Source: JBFWRI01 sp050248995
GTDB taxonomy: Bacteria; Pseudomonadota; Alphaproteobacteria; JAIXQD01
DNA length: 27,862 bases
Assembly: GCA_050248995.1 (NCBI GenBank)
Contig: JBFWRI010000023.1
Span: forward strand, 1 to 27,862
Reading direction: 5' to 3'
Below the pieces are notes generated by a model, which worked only from the letters and a program-made list of their open reading frames with translations, had not been told where the DNA came from and searched no databases. Shown here piece by piece: positions 1 to 8,532 of this stretch. The position numbers and the translations under genes are program-made. Numbering within the stretch: position 1 is the first letter of the stretch; every line of letters starts with the position of its first letter.

Positions 1-1487
<1,487 letters not shown>

Positions 1488-1514
1488 CCGTTAACCAAAA
1501 AAACCTAATAAAAG

Positions 1515-1544
1515 GGCCCTGCAAGTAATTGCGGGGCCTTTTTT
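1515..1544 (+). terminator. Rho-independent terminator of groEL
   Basis: GGCCCTGCAA (1515-1524) pairs with TTGCGGGGCC (1529-1538) across a GTAA loop: ten pairs, one of them a G-T wobble, followed directly by six T. It lies 28 bases after the groEL stop. Confidence 0.92.
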
Positions 1545-1605
1545 CTTGCATACCCACACCCCTCTTTGTCAGGCTCATGCCCATAGTAGTAGTGGGAATA
1601 GTACG

Positions 1606-2739
1606 ATGCCTGATTACGCCAGAACCAGACGTCCATCAGCAGAGCTTATCATGCAGGCCAGCGGCCACTCGGCCGATGATGCGATAGCAATCGCCGAATT
1701 TTTAAAACAAAAGAAAAGTGTGATTAAAGAGAAGTGGCACCGTCTGGGCGAGGCCACGCCTGACATGATGGCCGCCAGCGAGCGCAGACATTTTGAGATA
1801 GGACTCTTCAAAAGCGCGCGAACAAAGAACGCCATCACAGAAGAGATAGAGGCGACCATCGCCGAGGCTGACGAACCAGCCGATGAAGAGCAAGCTGAGG
1901 CCGCTACAAAAGAACCTGATGTCCAGCGCGATCCGGCGCCCCACAACCCGAAGTCCAAATATGTCATCGTCGATGACCCGCTAACAATGGGCGTGGATGG
2001 CCGCCAGTGGGCGCTGATGGACCCGGATGTCACTCTGCCGGATTGCGGCCCTACCAAGGTTCCTTCGACTTGTGGCAAAACCGTAACCTACAGTCGCACA
2101 AACGGCATTTTGACAGTGCGCGAGAAGAAACGCGAAAAATTGCCGCAGGAAGGGTTTGATCGTGGCCTTGCGCTATTGTTCGCCCTTCATACGCAAATGT
2201 GCCTGAATCCGGCAATGATCTACGAAGACATCGGCGCTGAAATTGATGCAACCGCTATCGAGGTCAGGAAAGCCGTGGAGCGTATGCGCCGTGACGGCAT
2301 TAAATCGGTAAAGAGTCTTGGCAAGCTGGCAGCTACGGGTGAGATCGTTTATGGCAATCAGGCCAAGCGCGCCATGGCCGATGCCCTTGCCGCCCAAATG
2401 AAGCAGCAATCAGTTTCTGAACGCGAAACTGAGCTGGCCGAGCTTCATGCATACGGCGTTGAAGATGACTTAGTCGCATGGTGTGGACAACCTGAAACAC
2501 TTTCTGTTGGTCAACTACTGGAAGTTCTGGGCTCAACACTCAACCGCGCCAAAAACCCGATTACGTCCGGCGCACAGATCGCCGCACTGGCCGACTTTGA
2601 GTTGGTGGACGCCATCGAAAGCGGCATCAGTAAGCATAAGGCCTCACGCATCCTTGCCAGTGCGCGGGCAACTTTCCCCCTGGCGCCATGTGGCACAAAG
2701 TCACCCGACGCGGCCGTGAACGCGCTCGCTATCCATTAG
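1606..2739 (+). CDS. Unrecognised protein A of three-gene paralogous operon (one repeat-domain copy)
   Basis: I do not recognise this 377-residue protein. Residues 12-33 hold a motif of the form L-I-M-x-x-x-G-H-S-x-D-D-A-I-x-I-A-x-F that recurs near the C-terminus of the next gene. Residues about 85-110 are acidic. Residues 159-245 are one copy of the domain shared by all three genes: a strand pair (NGILTVREKKREKLP) followed by helices with a predicted helix-turn-helix (YEDIGAEID...VRKAVERM) and the ending SVKSLGKL. The rest (about 285-377) is unknown. There is no signal peptide or membrane segment, so it is probably cytosolic. ATG 1606 was chosen because an upstream in-frame ATG at 1546 lies directly against the groEL terminator T-run. 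The Shine-Dalgarno sequence is weak (GGGAA). It ends 18 bp before gene B, so the two are probably cotranscribed. A role in DNA binding is inference. Confidence 0.85.
   Translation: MPDYARTRRPSAELIMQASGHSADDAIAIAEFLKQKKSVIKEKWHRLGEATPDMMAASERRHFEIGLFKSARTKNAITEEIEATIAEADEPADEEQAEAATKEPDVQRDPAPHNPKSKYVIVDDPLTMGVDGRQWALMDPDVTLPDCGPTKVPSTCGKTVTYSRTNGILTVREKKREKLPQEGFDRGLALLFALHTQMCLNPAMIYEDIGAEIDATAIEVRKAVERMRRDGIKSVKSLGKLAATGEIVYGNQAKRAMADALAAQMKQQSVSERETELAELHAYGVEDDLVAWCGQPETLSVGQLLEVLGSTLNRAKNPITSGAQIAALADFELVDAIESGISKHKASRILASARATFPLAPCGTKSPDAAVNALAIH
2080..2340 (+). repeat. Shared domain copy 1 (protein A residues 159-245)
   Basis: This is the most diverged of four protein-level copies. 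It keeps V-T-Y, the G-I-L-x-V-R-x-K-x-R-x-K-L-P core, the G-F turn, N-P-A-M, E-D-I-x-x-x-I and S-V-K-S-L-G. The tryptophan before the core K is replaced here. Confidence 0.85.
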
Positions 2740-2757
2740 GTTGCAGGTGTAGTAGTG

Positions 2758-4137
2758 ATGCAGTGGAGTGACAAAAACACCGCGCTTTTGAAGAAACTGT
2801 GGGCCGAGGGGCTCTCGGCGGTGCAGATTGCGGAACGCATAGAAGGTGCAACCAACAGGTCCGTCACAGCAAAGGCCCACCGTCTGGGCCTGGTCGACAC
2901 CGTAACCAACACAGCTGGCGCTGCCGTCAGTTTTTACTGGAAAGACGACATTCTGTATGTGCGCGGCAAGCCGCGCATCAAGCTGCCGACCCATGGTTTT
3001 TACACCACGCTGGCTCCGTTTATTGTTCTGTATAATGAATGGTGTGAAGACCCGGCGATGATGCTGGAAGACATCGCCGAAAAACTGGATATCAGGACGC
3101 ATGAAATTGGTGTTCGCGCCAAAACGTTGCTGCGAAACGGCATGAGTTCGGTAAAAAGCCTAGGCAGTCTGCGCAACCAGCCCGGCGCTTATGTCGTTCA
3201 ACCCGAACAATCCATGGAAGTGATACAAGCGGCACAGAAGCTCATTGCAGAGCAGAAGCAGCCCCTTAAGGTTCCTACAGAGTCCCCCTTTATCAACCCC
3301 GAACTCCTTGCTCCGAAGCCGGCGCGTACCCCCAAACCCCCGAAGAAACCGGCGGAGAAAAAAGCCCGCAAACCAAGACCCGTAAAAAAGAAGGCTGCAA
3401 CAGCACATACGGCTGTTAAAAAAGTGACAGCACCTAAACCACCGCCTGCGCCTAAGGCGCCAGAGCCCCTGAAGGTAAAAAAATCGGCCGCGCCGCAAGC
3501 CACACCGAAACCGGCAGCTTCGCAAGTTCAGAACGAAGACCCCACCGTTCAGGAACATGTAAAGCTGCTGATGACGCAAGGGCACTCGGAAGACAACGCT
3601 CTTGTATTAGCGCGGTTCTATGCCGGCAAGCAAAGAAAGCCGGCTACCTTCAGCGAATGCGTGCCTGGCACGCTGGATCTGCAATTTCAATCCGCTCTCA
3701 ACGGCAGGCCGAAAAAAGATAAGCGCGCCGGCGGCATGACATTTGTACCATCAGGCGGCAAACTTATGAATGAGCGCACACGGGAAGATGCGCTAGCCGC
3801 CTACAACGCCAAGCTGGACTCGGGCTTGCGCATGCCGGCCACTGCAGCCGCCTTGCTGCGACTGGAACAAGGAACTGAGCTTTTGAAGTCAGAGCAAGTT
3901 TTCTGCAGCTTCGAACTGCGCGCCTGCGGCATTACGGCAGGCGATACAGCTTTGCTTCTCAAGGCACCTGCCCCTTTTCTTCGGGGCCTGTTATCCAGCG
4001 TCAAAAAAGATCAGGAAACCGCGTGCATTGCCAGATTCCGCGAGCAGGAACAAGAAGTAACCCGTGCCAAATCTGCAACAAGGTCGGCAGAGTCTTCGGC
4101 ACACTCTGTCATTTCACCGCAAGTTTTAACCGCCTGA
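2758..4137 (+). CDS. GcrA-like HTH protein B with shared repeat domain and Lys/Pro-rich linker
   Basis: 459 residues. Residues 1-45 (W-S-D-K-N...L-K-K-L-W-A-E-G-L-S-A-x-Q-I-A...N-R-S-V-x-A-K-x-H-R-L-G-L) match the DNA-binding N-terminus of GcrA, the alphaproteobacterial cell-cycle regulator that binds methylated DNA and sigma-70. Residues 57-142 are the shared domain, copy 2. Residues 184-256 are a Lys/Pro/Ala-rich, histone-H1-like linker. Residues 268-285 repeat the GHSxDxA motif of protein A. The remaining C-terminus is unknown. GcrA itself is much shorter (about 170 residues), and I cannot recognise its sigma-interaction domain here, so this is a GcrA-domain fusion and not GcrA. The ATG at 2758 was preferred over the GTG at 2755 because GcrA proteins begin directly at M-x-W-[ST]-D. 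The linker holds a possible -1 frameshift site (3384-3419). Nucleoid or promoter binding is inference. Confidence 0.88.
   Translation: MQWSDKNTALLKKLWAEGLSAVQIAERIEGATNRSVTAKAHRLGLVDTVTNTAGAAVSFYWKDDILYVRGKPRIKLPTHGFYTTLAPFIVLYNEWCEDPAMMLEDIAEKLDIRTHEIGVRAKTLLRNGMSSVKSLGSLRNQPGAYVVQPEQSMEVIQAAQKLIAEQKQPLKVPTESPFINPELLAPKPARTPKPPKKPAEKKARKPRPVKKKAATAHTAVKKVTAPKPPPAPKAPEPLKVKKSAAPQATPKPAASQVQNEDPTVQEHVKLLMTQGHSEDNALVLARFYAGKQRKPATFSECVPGTLDLQFQSALNGRPKKDKRAGGMTFVPSGGKLMNERTREDALAAYNAKLDSGLRMPATAAALLRLEQGTELLKSEQVFCSFELRACGITAGDTALLLKAPAPFLRGLLSSVKKDQETACIARFREQEQEVTRAKSATRSAESSAHSVISPQVLTA
2926..3183 (+). repeat. Shared domain copy 2 (protein B residues 57-142)
   Basis: It has W-K-D-D-I-L-Y-V-R-G-K-x-R-x-K-L-P, then G-F-Y, L-Y-N-E-W, an HTH-like E-D-I-A-E-K-L...V-R-A-K-T-L-L, and S-V-K-S-L-G-S-L. 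The end is very close to copy 1. Confidence 0.88.
3384..3419 (+). promoter_or_regulatory. Possible -1 ribosomal frameshift site in gene B
   Basis: The heptamer A-AAA-AAG (3384-3390) is in the correct phase (GTA AAA AAG in frame). Eight bases later a perfect 6-bp stem, AACAGC (3399-3404) with GCTGTT (3412-3417), closes a 7-base loop. A -1 shift would add nine residues and stop at TAA 3417-3419, giving a protein of about 220 residues that keeps the GcrA-like and shared domains but loses the C-terminus. Lysine codons in a Lys-rich linker can create such heptamers by chance, so the function is inferred. Confidence 0.35.
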
Positions 4138-4286
4138 CCTTGTACCGCAGTGGTGACGGCAGCGCCCTGAAACACGCAATAAAACATCAAGGCAAAAGTT
4201 AACAAATAGATATTCCCGGGTTGCCACGCTGTAGCCGCCTTGGTACCACTGTGCGCATATTTATATGAATATTCCGGAGATTCGAT

Positions 4287-6311
4287 ATGGCTGACGATGC
4301 CTCAAGCGCTGCGATTCTGACAACCACGGATAGAGTCACAGACGCCGACAGTGAAACGCCATGGCACACCGAGCCCTTTACCGTTCTTTCAACCAGCGGC
4401 CAGCGCGTTACATGCCAGTGGAAAGAAGGCGTTTTATGGGTTCGTGGTAAGAAGCGCGCCAAACTGCCCACGTACGGCTTCTGGAATTCGCTGACGCCCC
4501 TCTTCGCGCTTTACAACCATTATTGTGTCACGCCAGAGTGGACGCTGGATGATATTGGCGAACGCATTGGCGCAAGCCGCGCCAATGTCAGTCTGACAAT
4601 CGGCGAACTTAGCAAGAAACCATCCGCATCCAGCCGCTTTGGCGATTTGCGCCGTACGTCTGATTTGCATATTGTAACAGCAGAAGAAGGCCCGAGCCTG
4701 CTAGCCTGGACACTTGAAGAATGGAAGCGTCGGCCCCGGCAAAGCGCACCCGCTGCCAGGCATAAGCCACAAAAAGAGGCACGGGCTCCGCGTGATGCAA
4801 AAGAACTCACCTGCGAAAAACGATCCCTTACACTGGTTGATGAGCAGACGACGCCTCAAGACAGCCTTCCGGCCACCATCGTCAACAGCCGGGGCATGAA
4901 TGTCACCTATCAGTGGAAGCAGGGTGTCTTATGGGTTCGGGGCAAGGCACGCCACAAACTGCCAACATCTGGATACTCGCGCTCCATTGCGCCGCTGATC
5001 GCTGTTTACAACCAGTGGGCCATCAACCCGATGTGGACCATCGAAGATGTTGCTGAAAAGATCGGCGCTGACGACAAGGAAGTGGGCGCTTACCTTAACC
5101 GTTTACGCACTAAAGGTATGGGCTCTGTTCTTAACGCCGGAAACTTGGCGTTTACCGACGAGACAAGCTATGTCGTGAAAGCAGATGAAGCCGCTACACT
5201 GTTGCCCGAGATGCTGAAACGCGCCATGGCCGGCGAATTCACCGGACCACGGCGACCGACAGGAACGACATTACCAAGGCGCGGACGCAACGCCGGCGGA
5301 AAAACAGCGAATGCTACGACCTCGACGCCAGCCGGAACCGCCGCACCGGCACAAAACGACGACGACGGATTTGTTGGCGACGGAAGTTTTGATGAAGACG
5401 CCCTGCTGGCTGAGGATGACCCTGTGGCAGCGCGCAAGCGCTGGACGCCTGTCGCCAACCGCGCAACCGTGAATGATTTGACGGCGCACCCCAAGGGCCC
5501 GATCGAGCGTGAATACGCCGTACCGCCGCCCAAGCCGACCGAAGAGAACCCCGACCCCATGCCGTCGGGTAACGGCCCGGAGTTCCAAGCCTGGCTTAAG
5601 CGTCAAAAGTCCAAGTTTGATGGCGATGCGGCAAAAAGGGAGCAAGACAGCATTCGCAGACAGGCGCGTGCGCAGCTCGGCGATGATGTCCTCGACCAAC
5701 TTCCTGCTTCCCCGGATATGCCGGCTGTTGAAAAGCTTGTTAAACTGAAAACCGCTGATGTCGTAGCTGCTATGGTAAAAGCAAACTTCAAAGTCATTGC
5801 CATACCCGAGACGGCAGCACCTGAAGCAGCAAGCCTTTATCCGGATGCCCTGCGTGTTCCGGTTTACAAAGTCCCGGAAGGACAGAAGGTCACCTATCGC
5901 GAACAAAGCATGATTGACAAATCAAACCGCTGGGTTCTGCAGGCACCCGGCATCGTACTGACTCTTCCAGAGAAGGGCTCCAAGGCGATCCTTGATGGCA
6001 CTTATCTTATTCATCTGGCCACATTGCCGGGCAGCGCGCTTGTACGGCCCCATTATGTGAATACAGCCCCTGTTTTCAACCTGACAGCGCCGCCAGCACT
6101 TGACGGATGCTTTGTGGGCTGCTGCCAACTGTCGGCGCGCTCATACCTGCCCGATGTCGTCTCTGCCGTTAACCGTACCATGAAGGAGCGCGGCCTTGTT
6201 GCTTTTACCAAGCCGGTTAAAGACACTTTTGTTGAAGGCTTTGCGAAGGACGTTATCCAGCGCATCGCTTATCGCGGCGCCAAACTGCGCCGCACGACAT
6301 TCCGTATCTGA
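4287..6311 (+). CDS. Unrecognised protein C with two copies of the shared domain and a large unique C-terminus
   Basis: 674 residues. Residues 40-124 and 205-289 are two copies of the shared domain, more like each other than like the copies in A and B. A Lys/Arg-rich spacer separates them. A low-complexity, then acidic linker follows (about 315-380, containing NDDDGFVGDG), then a Pro-rich stretch. The C-terminal part (about 430-674) has a charged helix (FQAWLKRQKSKFDGD) and a globular-looking segment with a GCFVGCC motif; I know no family for it. The ATG at 4287 has a good CCGGAG Shine-Dalgarno sequence. The 149-bp gap before it is longer than the A-B gap and includes AT-rich DNA (4255-4275) that could hold an internal promoter. 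A GANTC site (GATTC, 4279-4283) sits just before the ATG. There is no signal peptide. The gene is complete and ends before tRNA-Gly on the other strand. Confidence 0.85.
   Translation: MADDASSAAILTTTDRVTDADSETPWHTEPFTVLSTSGQRVTCQWKEGVLWVRGKKRAKLPTYGFWNSLTPLFALYNHYCVTPEWTLDDIGERIGASRANVSLTIGELSKKPSASSRFGDLRRTSDLHIVTAEEGPSLLAWTLEEWKRRPRQSAPAARHKPQKEARAPRDAKELTCEKRSLTLVDEQTTPQDSLPATIVNSRGMNVTYQWKQGVLWVRGKARHKLPTSGYSRSIAPLIAVYNQWAINPMWTIEDVAEKIGADDKEVGAYLNRLRTKGMGSVLNAGNLAFTDETSYVVKADEAATLLPEMLKRAMAGEFTGPRRPTGTTLPRRGRNAGGKTANATTSTPAGTAAPAQNDDDGFVGDGSFDEDALLAEDDPVAARKRWTPVANRATVNDLTAHPKGPIEREYAVPPPKPTEENPDPMPSGNGPEFQAWLKRQKSKFDGDAAKREQDSIRRQARAQLGDDVLDQLPASPDMPAVEKLVKLKTADVVAAMVKANFKVIAIPETAAPEAASLYPDALRVPVYKVPEGQKVTYREQSMIDKSNRWVLQAPGIVLTLPEKGSKAILDGTYLIHLATLPGSALVRPHYVNTAPVFNLTAPPALDGCFVGCCQLSARSYLPDVVSAVNRTMKERGLVAFTKPVKDTFVEGFAKDVIQRIAYRGAKLRRTTFRI
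4404..4658 (+). repeat. Shared domain copy 3 (protein C residues 40-124)
   Basis: It has V-T-C-Q-W-K-E-G-V-L-W-V-R-G-K-K-R-x-K-L-P, G-F, A-L-Y-N and E-W-T-L-D-D-I-G-E-R-I-G. The part corresponding to S-V-K-S-L-G is degraded. Confidence 0.88.
4899..5153 (+). repeat. Shared domain copy 4 (protein C residues 205-289)
   Basis: It has V-T-Y-Q-W-K-Q-G-V-L-W-V-R-G-K-A-R-x-K-L-P, G-Y, A-V-Y-N-Q-W and M-W-T-I-E-D-V-A-E-K-I-G. It resembles copy 3 at the DNA level as well (for example TTATGGGTTCG in both), so an internal duplication is likely. Confidence 0.88.
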
Positions 6312-6344
6312 CGTATTGCAGGTATAAGTATTGCCGAAATAAAC

Positions 6345-6418
6345 TGGAGCGGGTGAGGGGAATCGAACCCCCGTCGTAAGCTTGGGAAGCTTCTGCTCTG
6401 CCATTGAGCTACACCCGC
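6345..6418 (-). tRNA. tRNA-Gly, anticodon CCC
   Basis: The acceptor GCGGGTG pairs with CACCCGC, the D arm is GCTC/GAGC, the anticodon loop is TTCCCAA, the T loop is TTCGATT, and CCA is encoded. The 27-43 pair is a G-A mismatch. Its 5' end is 21 bases from the lipB start on the opposite strand. Confidence 0.95.
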
Positions 6419-6439
6419 ATGATGTGCTAATTAAGCAAA

Positions 6440-7168
6440 ATGCACTCGATAAAACAAGCGCCAGACAAGCGGGACGCGGTTGCGGGAACCGCAGAGCATG
6501 CCCGCCGCATAGAATGGCAAACAAGCCCTGCGCTTGTCGCCTACCCCGATGCATTGCAGGCGATGGAAGACCATGTTGCCGCGATGATCGACGGCCGCGC
6601 CGGCGAGAAGATCTGGCTGCTGGAACACCCGCCGCTTTACACCGCCGGAACCGGCGCAGATAAAGCCGACCTGTTGAGCCCGCAGTTCCCCGTGTACGAA
6701 ACCGGGCGCGGCGGCAAACACACCTATCACGGCCCCGGCCAACGCATCGTCTATGTAATGCTGGATCTCAACCAGCGCGGGCAAGACCTGCGCAAATTTG
6801 TCTGGAACCTTGAGGAATGGATCATCCGCGCCCTCGCCCGGCTGGATATCGCCGCCGGACGCCGCGACGACAGTGACGATCGTCGCGTCGGACTATGGGT
6901 AAAGAGCAACGCGGACGCGGTTGCGGGAACCGCAGAGCATGCCGCGCAAACAGATAACAAAGTCGCAGCGATAGGAATAAGAGTACGTAAGTGGGTCACC
7001 TATCACGGCGTCGCGATCAACGTAAACCCCGACCTTTCGCACTATGCGGGCATCGTGCCCTGCGGCATCAAGGGTCACGGCATTACATCGCTGGCGCAGC
7101 TGCGCCCTGGCACCACAATGGCTGATATTGACGCCGCGCTGCAGGAAACGTTCGGCGACGTTTTCTAA
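6440..7168 (+). CDS. lipB: Octanoyl-[ACP]:protein octanoyltransferase LipB with two in-frame repeat insertions
   Basis: LipB moves octanoyl from acyl carrier protein to the lipoyl domains of 2-oxoacid dehydrogenases and glycine cleavage H protein; LipA then adds sulfur. Diagnostic segments are LLEHPPLYTAGTG (60-72), GRGGKHTYHGPGQ (89-101), the catalytic Lys174 in NKVAAIG and the catalytic Cys208 in GIVPCGIKGHG. The protein is 242 residues, somewhat longer than usual. The decapeptide DAVAGTAEHA occurs twice, at residues 12-21 and 159-168, each encoded by the same 31-bp hairpin repeat. The first copy lies ahead of the normal LipB N-terminus (IEWQ...); the second lies six residues before Lys174, where relatives have a short variable turn. 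No other in-frame ATG exists before the conserved region. The start lacks a clear Shine-Dalgarno sequence. The stop overlaps kdsB convergently. Confidence 0.95.
   Translation: MHSIKQAPDKRDAVAGTAEHARRIEWQTSPALVAYPDALQAMEDHVAAMIDGRAGEKIWLLEHPPLYTAGTGADKADLLSPQFPVYETGRGGKHTYHGPGQRIVYVMLDLNQRGQDLRKFVWNLEEWIIRALARLDIAAGRRDDSDDRRVGLWVKSNADAVAGTAEHAAQTDNKVAAIGIRVRKWVTYHGVAINVNPDLSHYAGIVPCGIKGHGITSLAQLRPGTTMADIDAALQETFGDVF
6472..6502 (+). repeat. Hairpin repeat copy 1, in lipB codons 11-21
   Basis: The 31 bases are identical to 6913-6943. They contain the TGCGG-GAA-CCGCA type hairpin (GCGGTT...AACCGC is the overlapping alternative) and GCATGC. The repeat is translated as DAVAGTAEHA. Confidence 0.9.
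6913..6943 (+). repeat. Hairpin repeat copy 2, in lipB codons 158-168
   Basis: It is identical over 31 bases to copy 1 and in the same reading frame, ending about 18 bases before the catalytic lysine codon. The flanking sequences of the two copies do not match, so this is a discrete element and not a gene-internal duplication of longer DNA. Confidence 0.9.
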
Positions 7169-7938
7169 TCGATCCCGTGTTCTTTCAGCAGCCGCTCGAC
7201 CAGAGGCACATCTTCGGGATTGTTCACTTCCCAATGGCCGCGGCCTTCAACAATCGCCGTATCAACGTAACGGTCGTTTTCAAGGAAGCGCAGCTGCTCC
7301 AGCCCTTCGATCTTCTCCAGCGGGCCCACCGGCCATGACGGATAGGCCAGCAGCACATCGCGGCGATAGCCATACATGCCAACGTGGAAGTAAAACGCTG
7401 CGTCCGCTGCACCCACCTTGTCGCTGTACGGCACCATTTCCTTCGAGAAGTACAGCGCCCGCTGCGAACAGCTGATGACAGCCATCGTGCCGCCCACGCG
7501 CTTGGCATCGCGGTCGGCTTTCAGGTTCATGAAAATGGCCTCGTCGCACTTCACCACCGGCGTCACCAGTTCGGCACCCCTGGTTTCCTGTAGGCGCTGC
7601 ATCAGGCTTTGCGGATAGCTGGGTGGCGTCAGCGGGCTGTCACCCTGCCAGTTGATGAATACATCGATATCGTTCGGCAGCATGCCGGCAGCGGCGGCCA
7701 CACGCTCGGTGCCGTTCTGGCACGACTCGGGCGTCATCAGCACGTTACCGCCAAAGCTTTCGACATGCGATTTGATGCGGTCGTCGTCGGTTGCCACGTA
7801 TACTCCCGCCACACCCTGCACCTTGGCAGCGCTTTCCACCACGCGCTGGATCAGCGTCTTGCCGTTCAGGCTGACCAGCGGCTTGCCCGGAAAACGCGAG
7901 GACTGATAACGTGCGGGAATAACAACAACGGCTTTCAT
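7165..7938 (-). CDS. kdsB: 3-deoxy-manno-octulosonate cytidylyltransferase (CMP-Kdo synthetase)
   Basis: KdsB activates Kdo with CTP to CMP-Kdo, the donor used by WaaA for the LPS inner core. The 257 residues have the family's usual length. The N-terminus VVIPARYQSSRFPGKPL is the nucleotide-binding signature, followed by ATDDDRI (51-57) and the CQNGTERVA motif. The C-terminal KIEGLEQLRFLE is also typical. The Shine-Dalgarno sequence AGGAG lies upstream of ATG 7938. The last bases overlap the lipB stop on the other strand (convergent), and the divergent HAD gene begins 36 bp upstream. Together with lpxD in this window it shows an LPS-bearing outer membrane. Confidence 0.96.
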   Translation of the reverse strand: MKAVVVIPARYQSSRFPGKPLVSLNGKTLIQRVVESAAKVQGVAGVYVATDDDRIKSHVESFGGNVLMTPESCQNGTERVAAAAGMLPNDIDVFINWQGDSPLTPPSYPQSLMQRLQETRGAELVTPVVKCDEAIFMNLKADRDAKRVGGTMAVISCSQRALYFSKEMVPYSDKVGAADAAFYFHVGMYGYRRDVLLAYPSWPVGPLEKIEGLEQLRFLENDRYVDTAIVEGRGHWEVNNPEDVPLVERLLKEHGID

Positions 7939-7957
7939 CTTGTGTTTTCTCCTGTTC

Positions 7958-7974
7958 GCCCCTAGTTTCGGGGC
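7958..7974 (+). promoter_or_regulatory. Hairpin abutting the HAD start codon
   Basis: GCCCC (7958-7962) pairs with GGGGC (7970-7974) over a 7-base loop, and the ATG follows at once. The 3' arm is the only G-rich sequence that could act as a Shine-Dalgarno sequence, so the stem could limit translation. This is inference. Confidence 0.35.
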
Positions 7975-8532
7975 ATGAAAATTGACCGCATCCTACTGGA
8001 TATGGACGGCGTTGTCGTCCACCATTTTGTCGACCTCGGCCGCGCCGCAGGCATCGACGTCTCGCGCGAGACATGGCCGCTCGGCAAGGACGGCATCAAG
8101 GCCATCACCGGCATGAGCAAAGAAGAATTCGTGCCGAAAATCCTGGCCGGCGGCGCTGATCTGTGGGCCAACATGCAGCCCTTCCCATGGTTCCGTTCGT
8201 TCTATGCTGCGCTCGAAGCCATCGCGCCGGTGTATTATCTCAGCGCACCGGAATACGGCCCCGGTTGTGTGGCCGGCAAGGTGAGATGGCTTGAAGCGAT
8301 GCATGGCGCCGGGTTCGACCGTTTTATGCTGACCTATCACAAAGACCTGTGCGCCGCCCCGGAGCACCTGCTGGTGGATGATACGCAAAAGAACGTCGAC
8401 TCATTCATTGCAAACGGAGGACAGGCTGTCTTGTTCCACCAGCCGTGGAACGGACACATGCACCCGCACCCCGACCAGCTATGCCTTCAGCAGATTGACG
8501 AAATTCTGAACGGACGCCAGCTCAGCGCCTAG
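7975..8532 (+). CDS. HAD-family 5'-nucleotidase-like hydrolase
   Basis: 185 residues. The N-terminal DMDGVV (residues 9-14) is HAD motif I, with the nucleophile Asp9 and acid/base Asp11. YYLSAP (about 79-84) fits the motif II region, and LLVDDTQKNVDSF (about 132-144) supplies the motif III/IV acidic residues. The layout, including a short helical cap (PWFRSFYAALEAI) after motif I, resembles the NT5C-type 5'(3')-deoxyribonucleotidases, which would dephosphorylate pyrimidine deoxynucleotides; the substrate is not proven by sequence. It is divergent from kdsB, and its 3' end overlaps the ATP12-chaperone gene by about 54 bp, convergently. Confidence 0.85.
   Translation: MKIDRILLDMDGVVVHHFVDLGRAAGIDVSRETWPLGKDGIKAITGMSKEEFVPKILAGGADLWANMQPFPWFRSFYAALEAIAPVYYLSAPEYGPGCVAGKVRWLEAMHGAGFDRFMLTYHKDLCAAPEHLLVDDTQKNVDSFIANGGQAVLFHQPWNGHMHPHPDQLCLQQIDEILNGRQLSA

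Noticed and set aside
1546..1605. Upstream in-frame start for gene A
   Set aside because: The ATG touches the T-run of the groEL terminator, and the extra residues (HTHTPLCQAHAHS) are low-complexity; ATG 1606 is more credible.
4279..4283. GATTC (CcrM-type GANTC site) just before the gene C start, as proof of methylation control
   Set aside because: A single GANTC is expected by chance every few hundred bases; it is suggestive next to a GcrA-like gene but not evidence.
6419..6480. Promoter for tRNA-Gly on the minus strand (TTGTTT...TAATTA)
   Set aside because: Both boxes match the consensus poorly and the region also encodes the lipB start; too weak to list.
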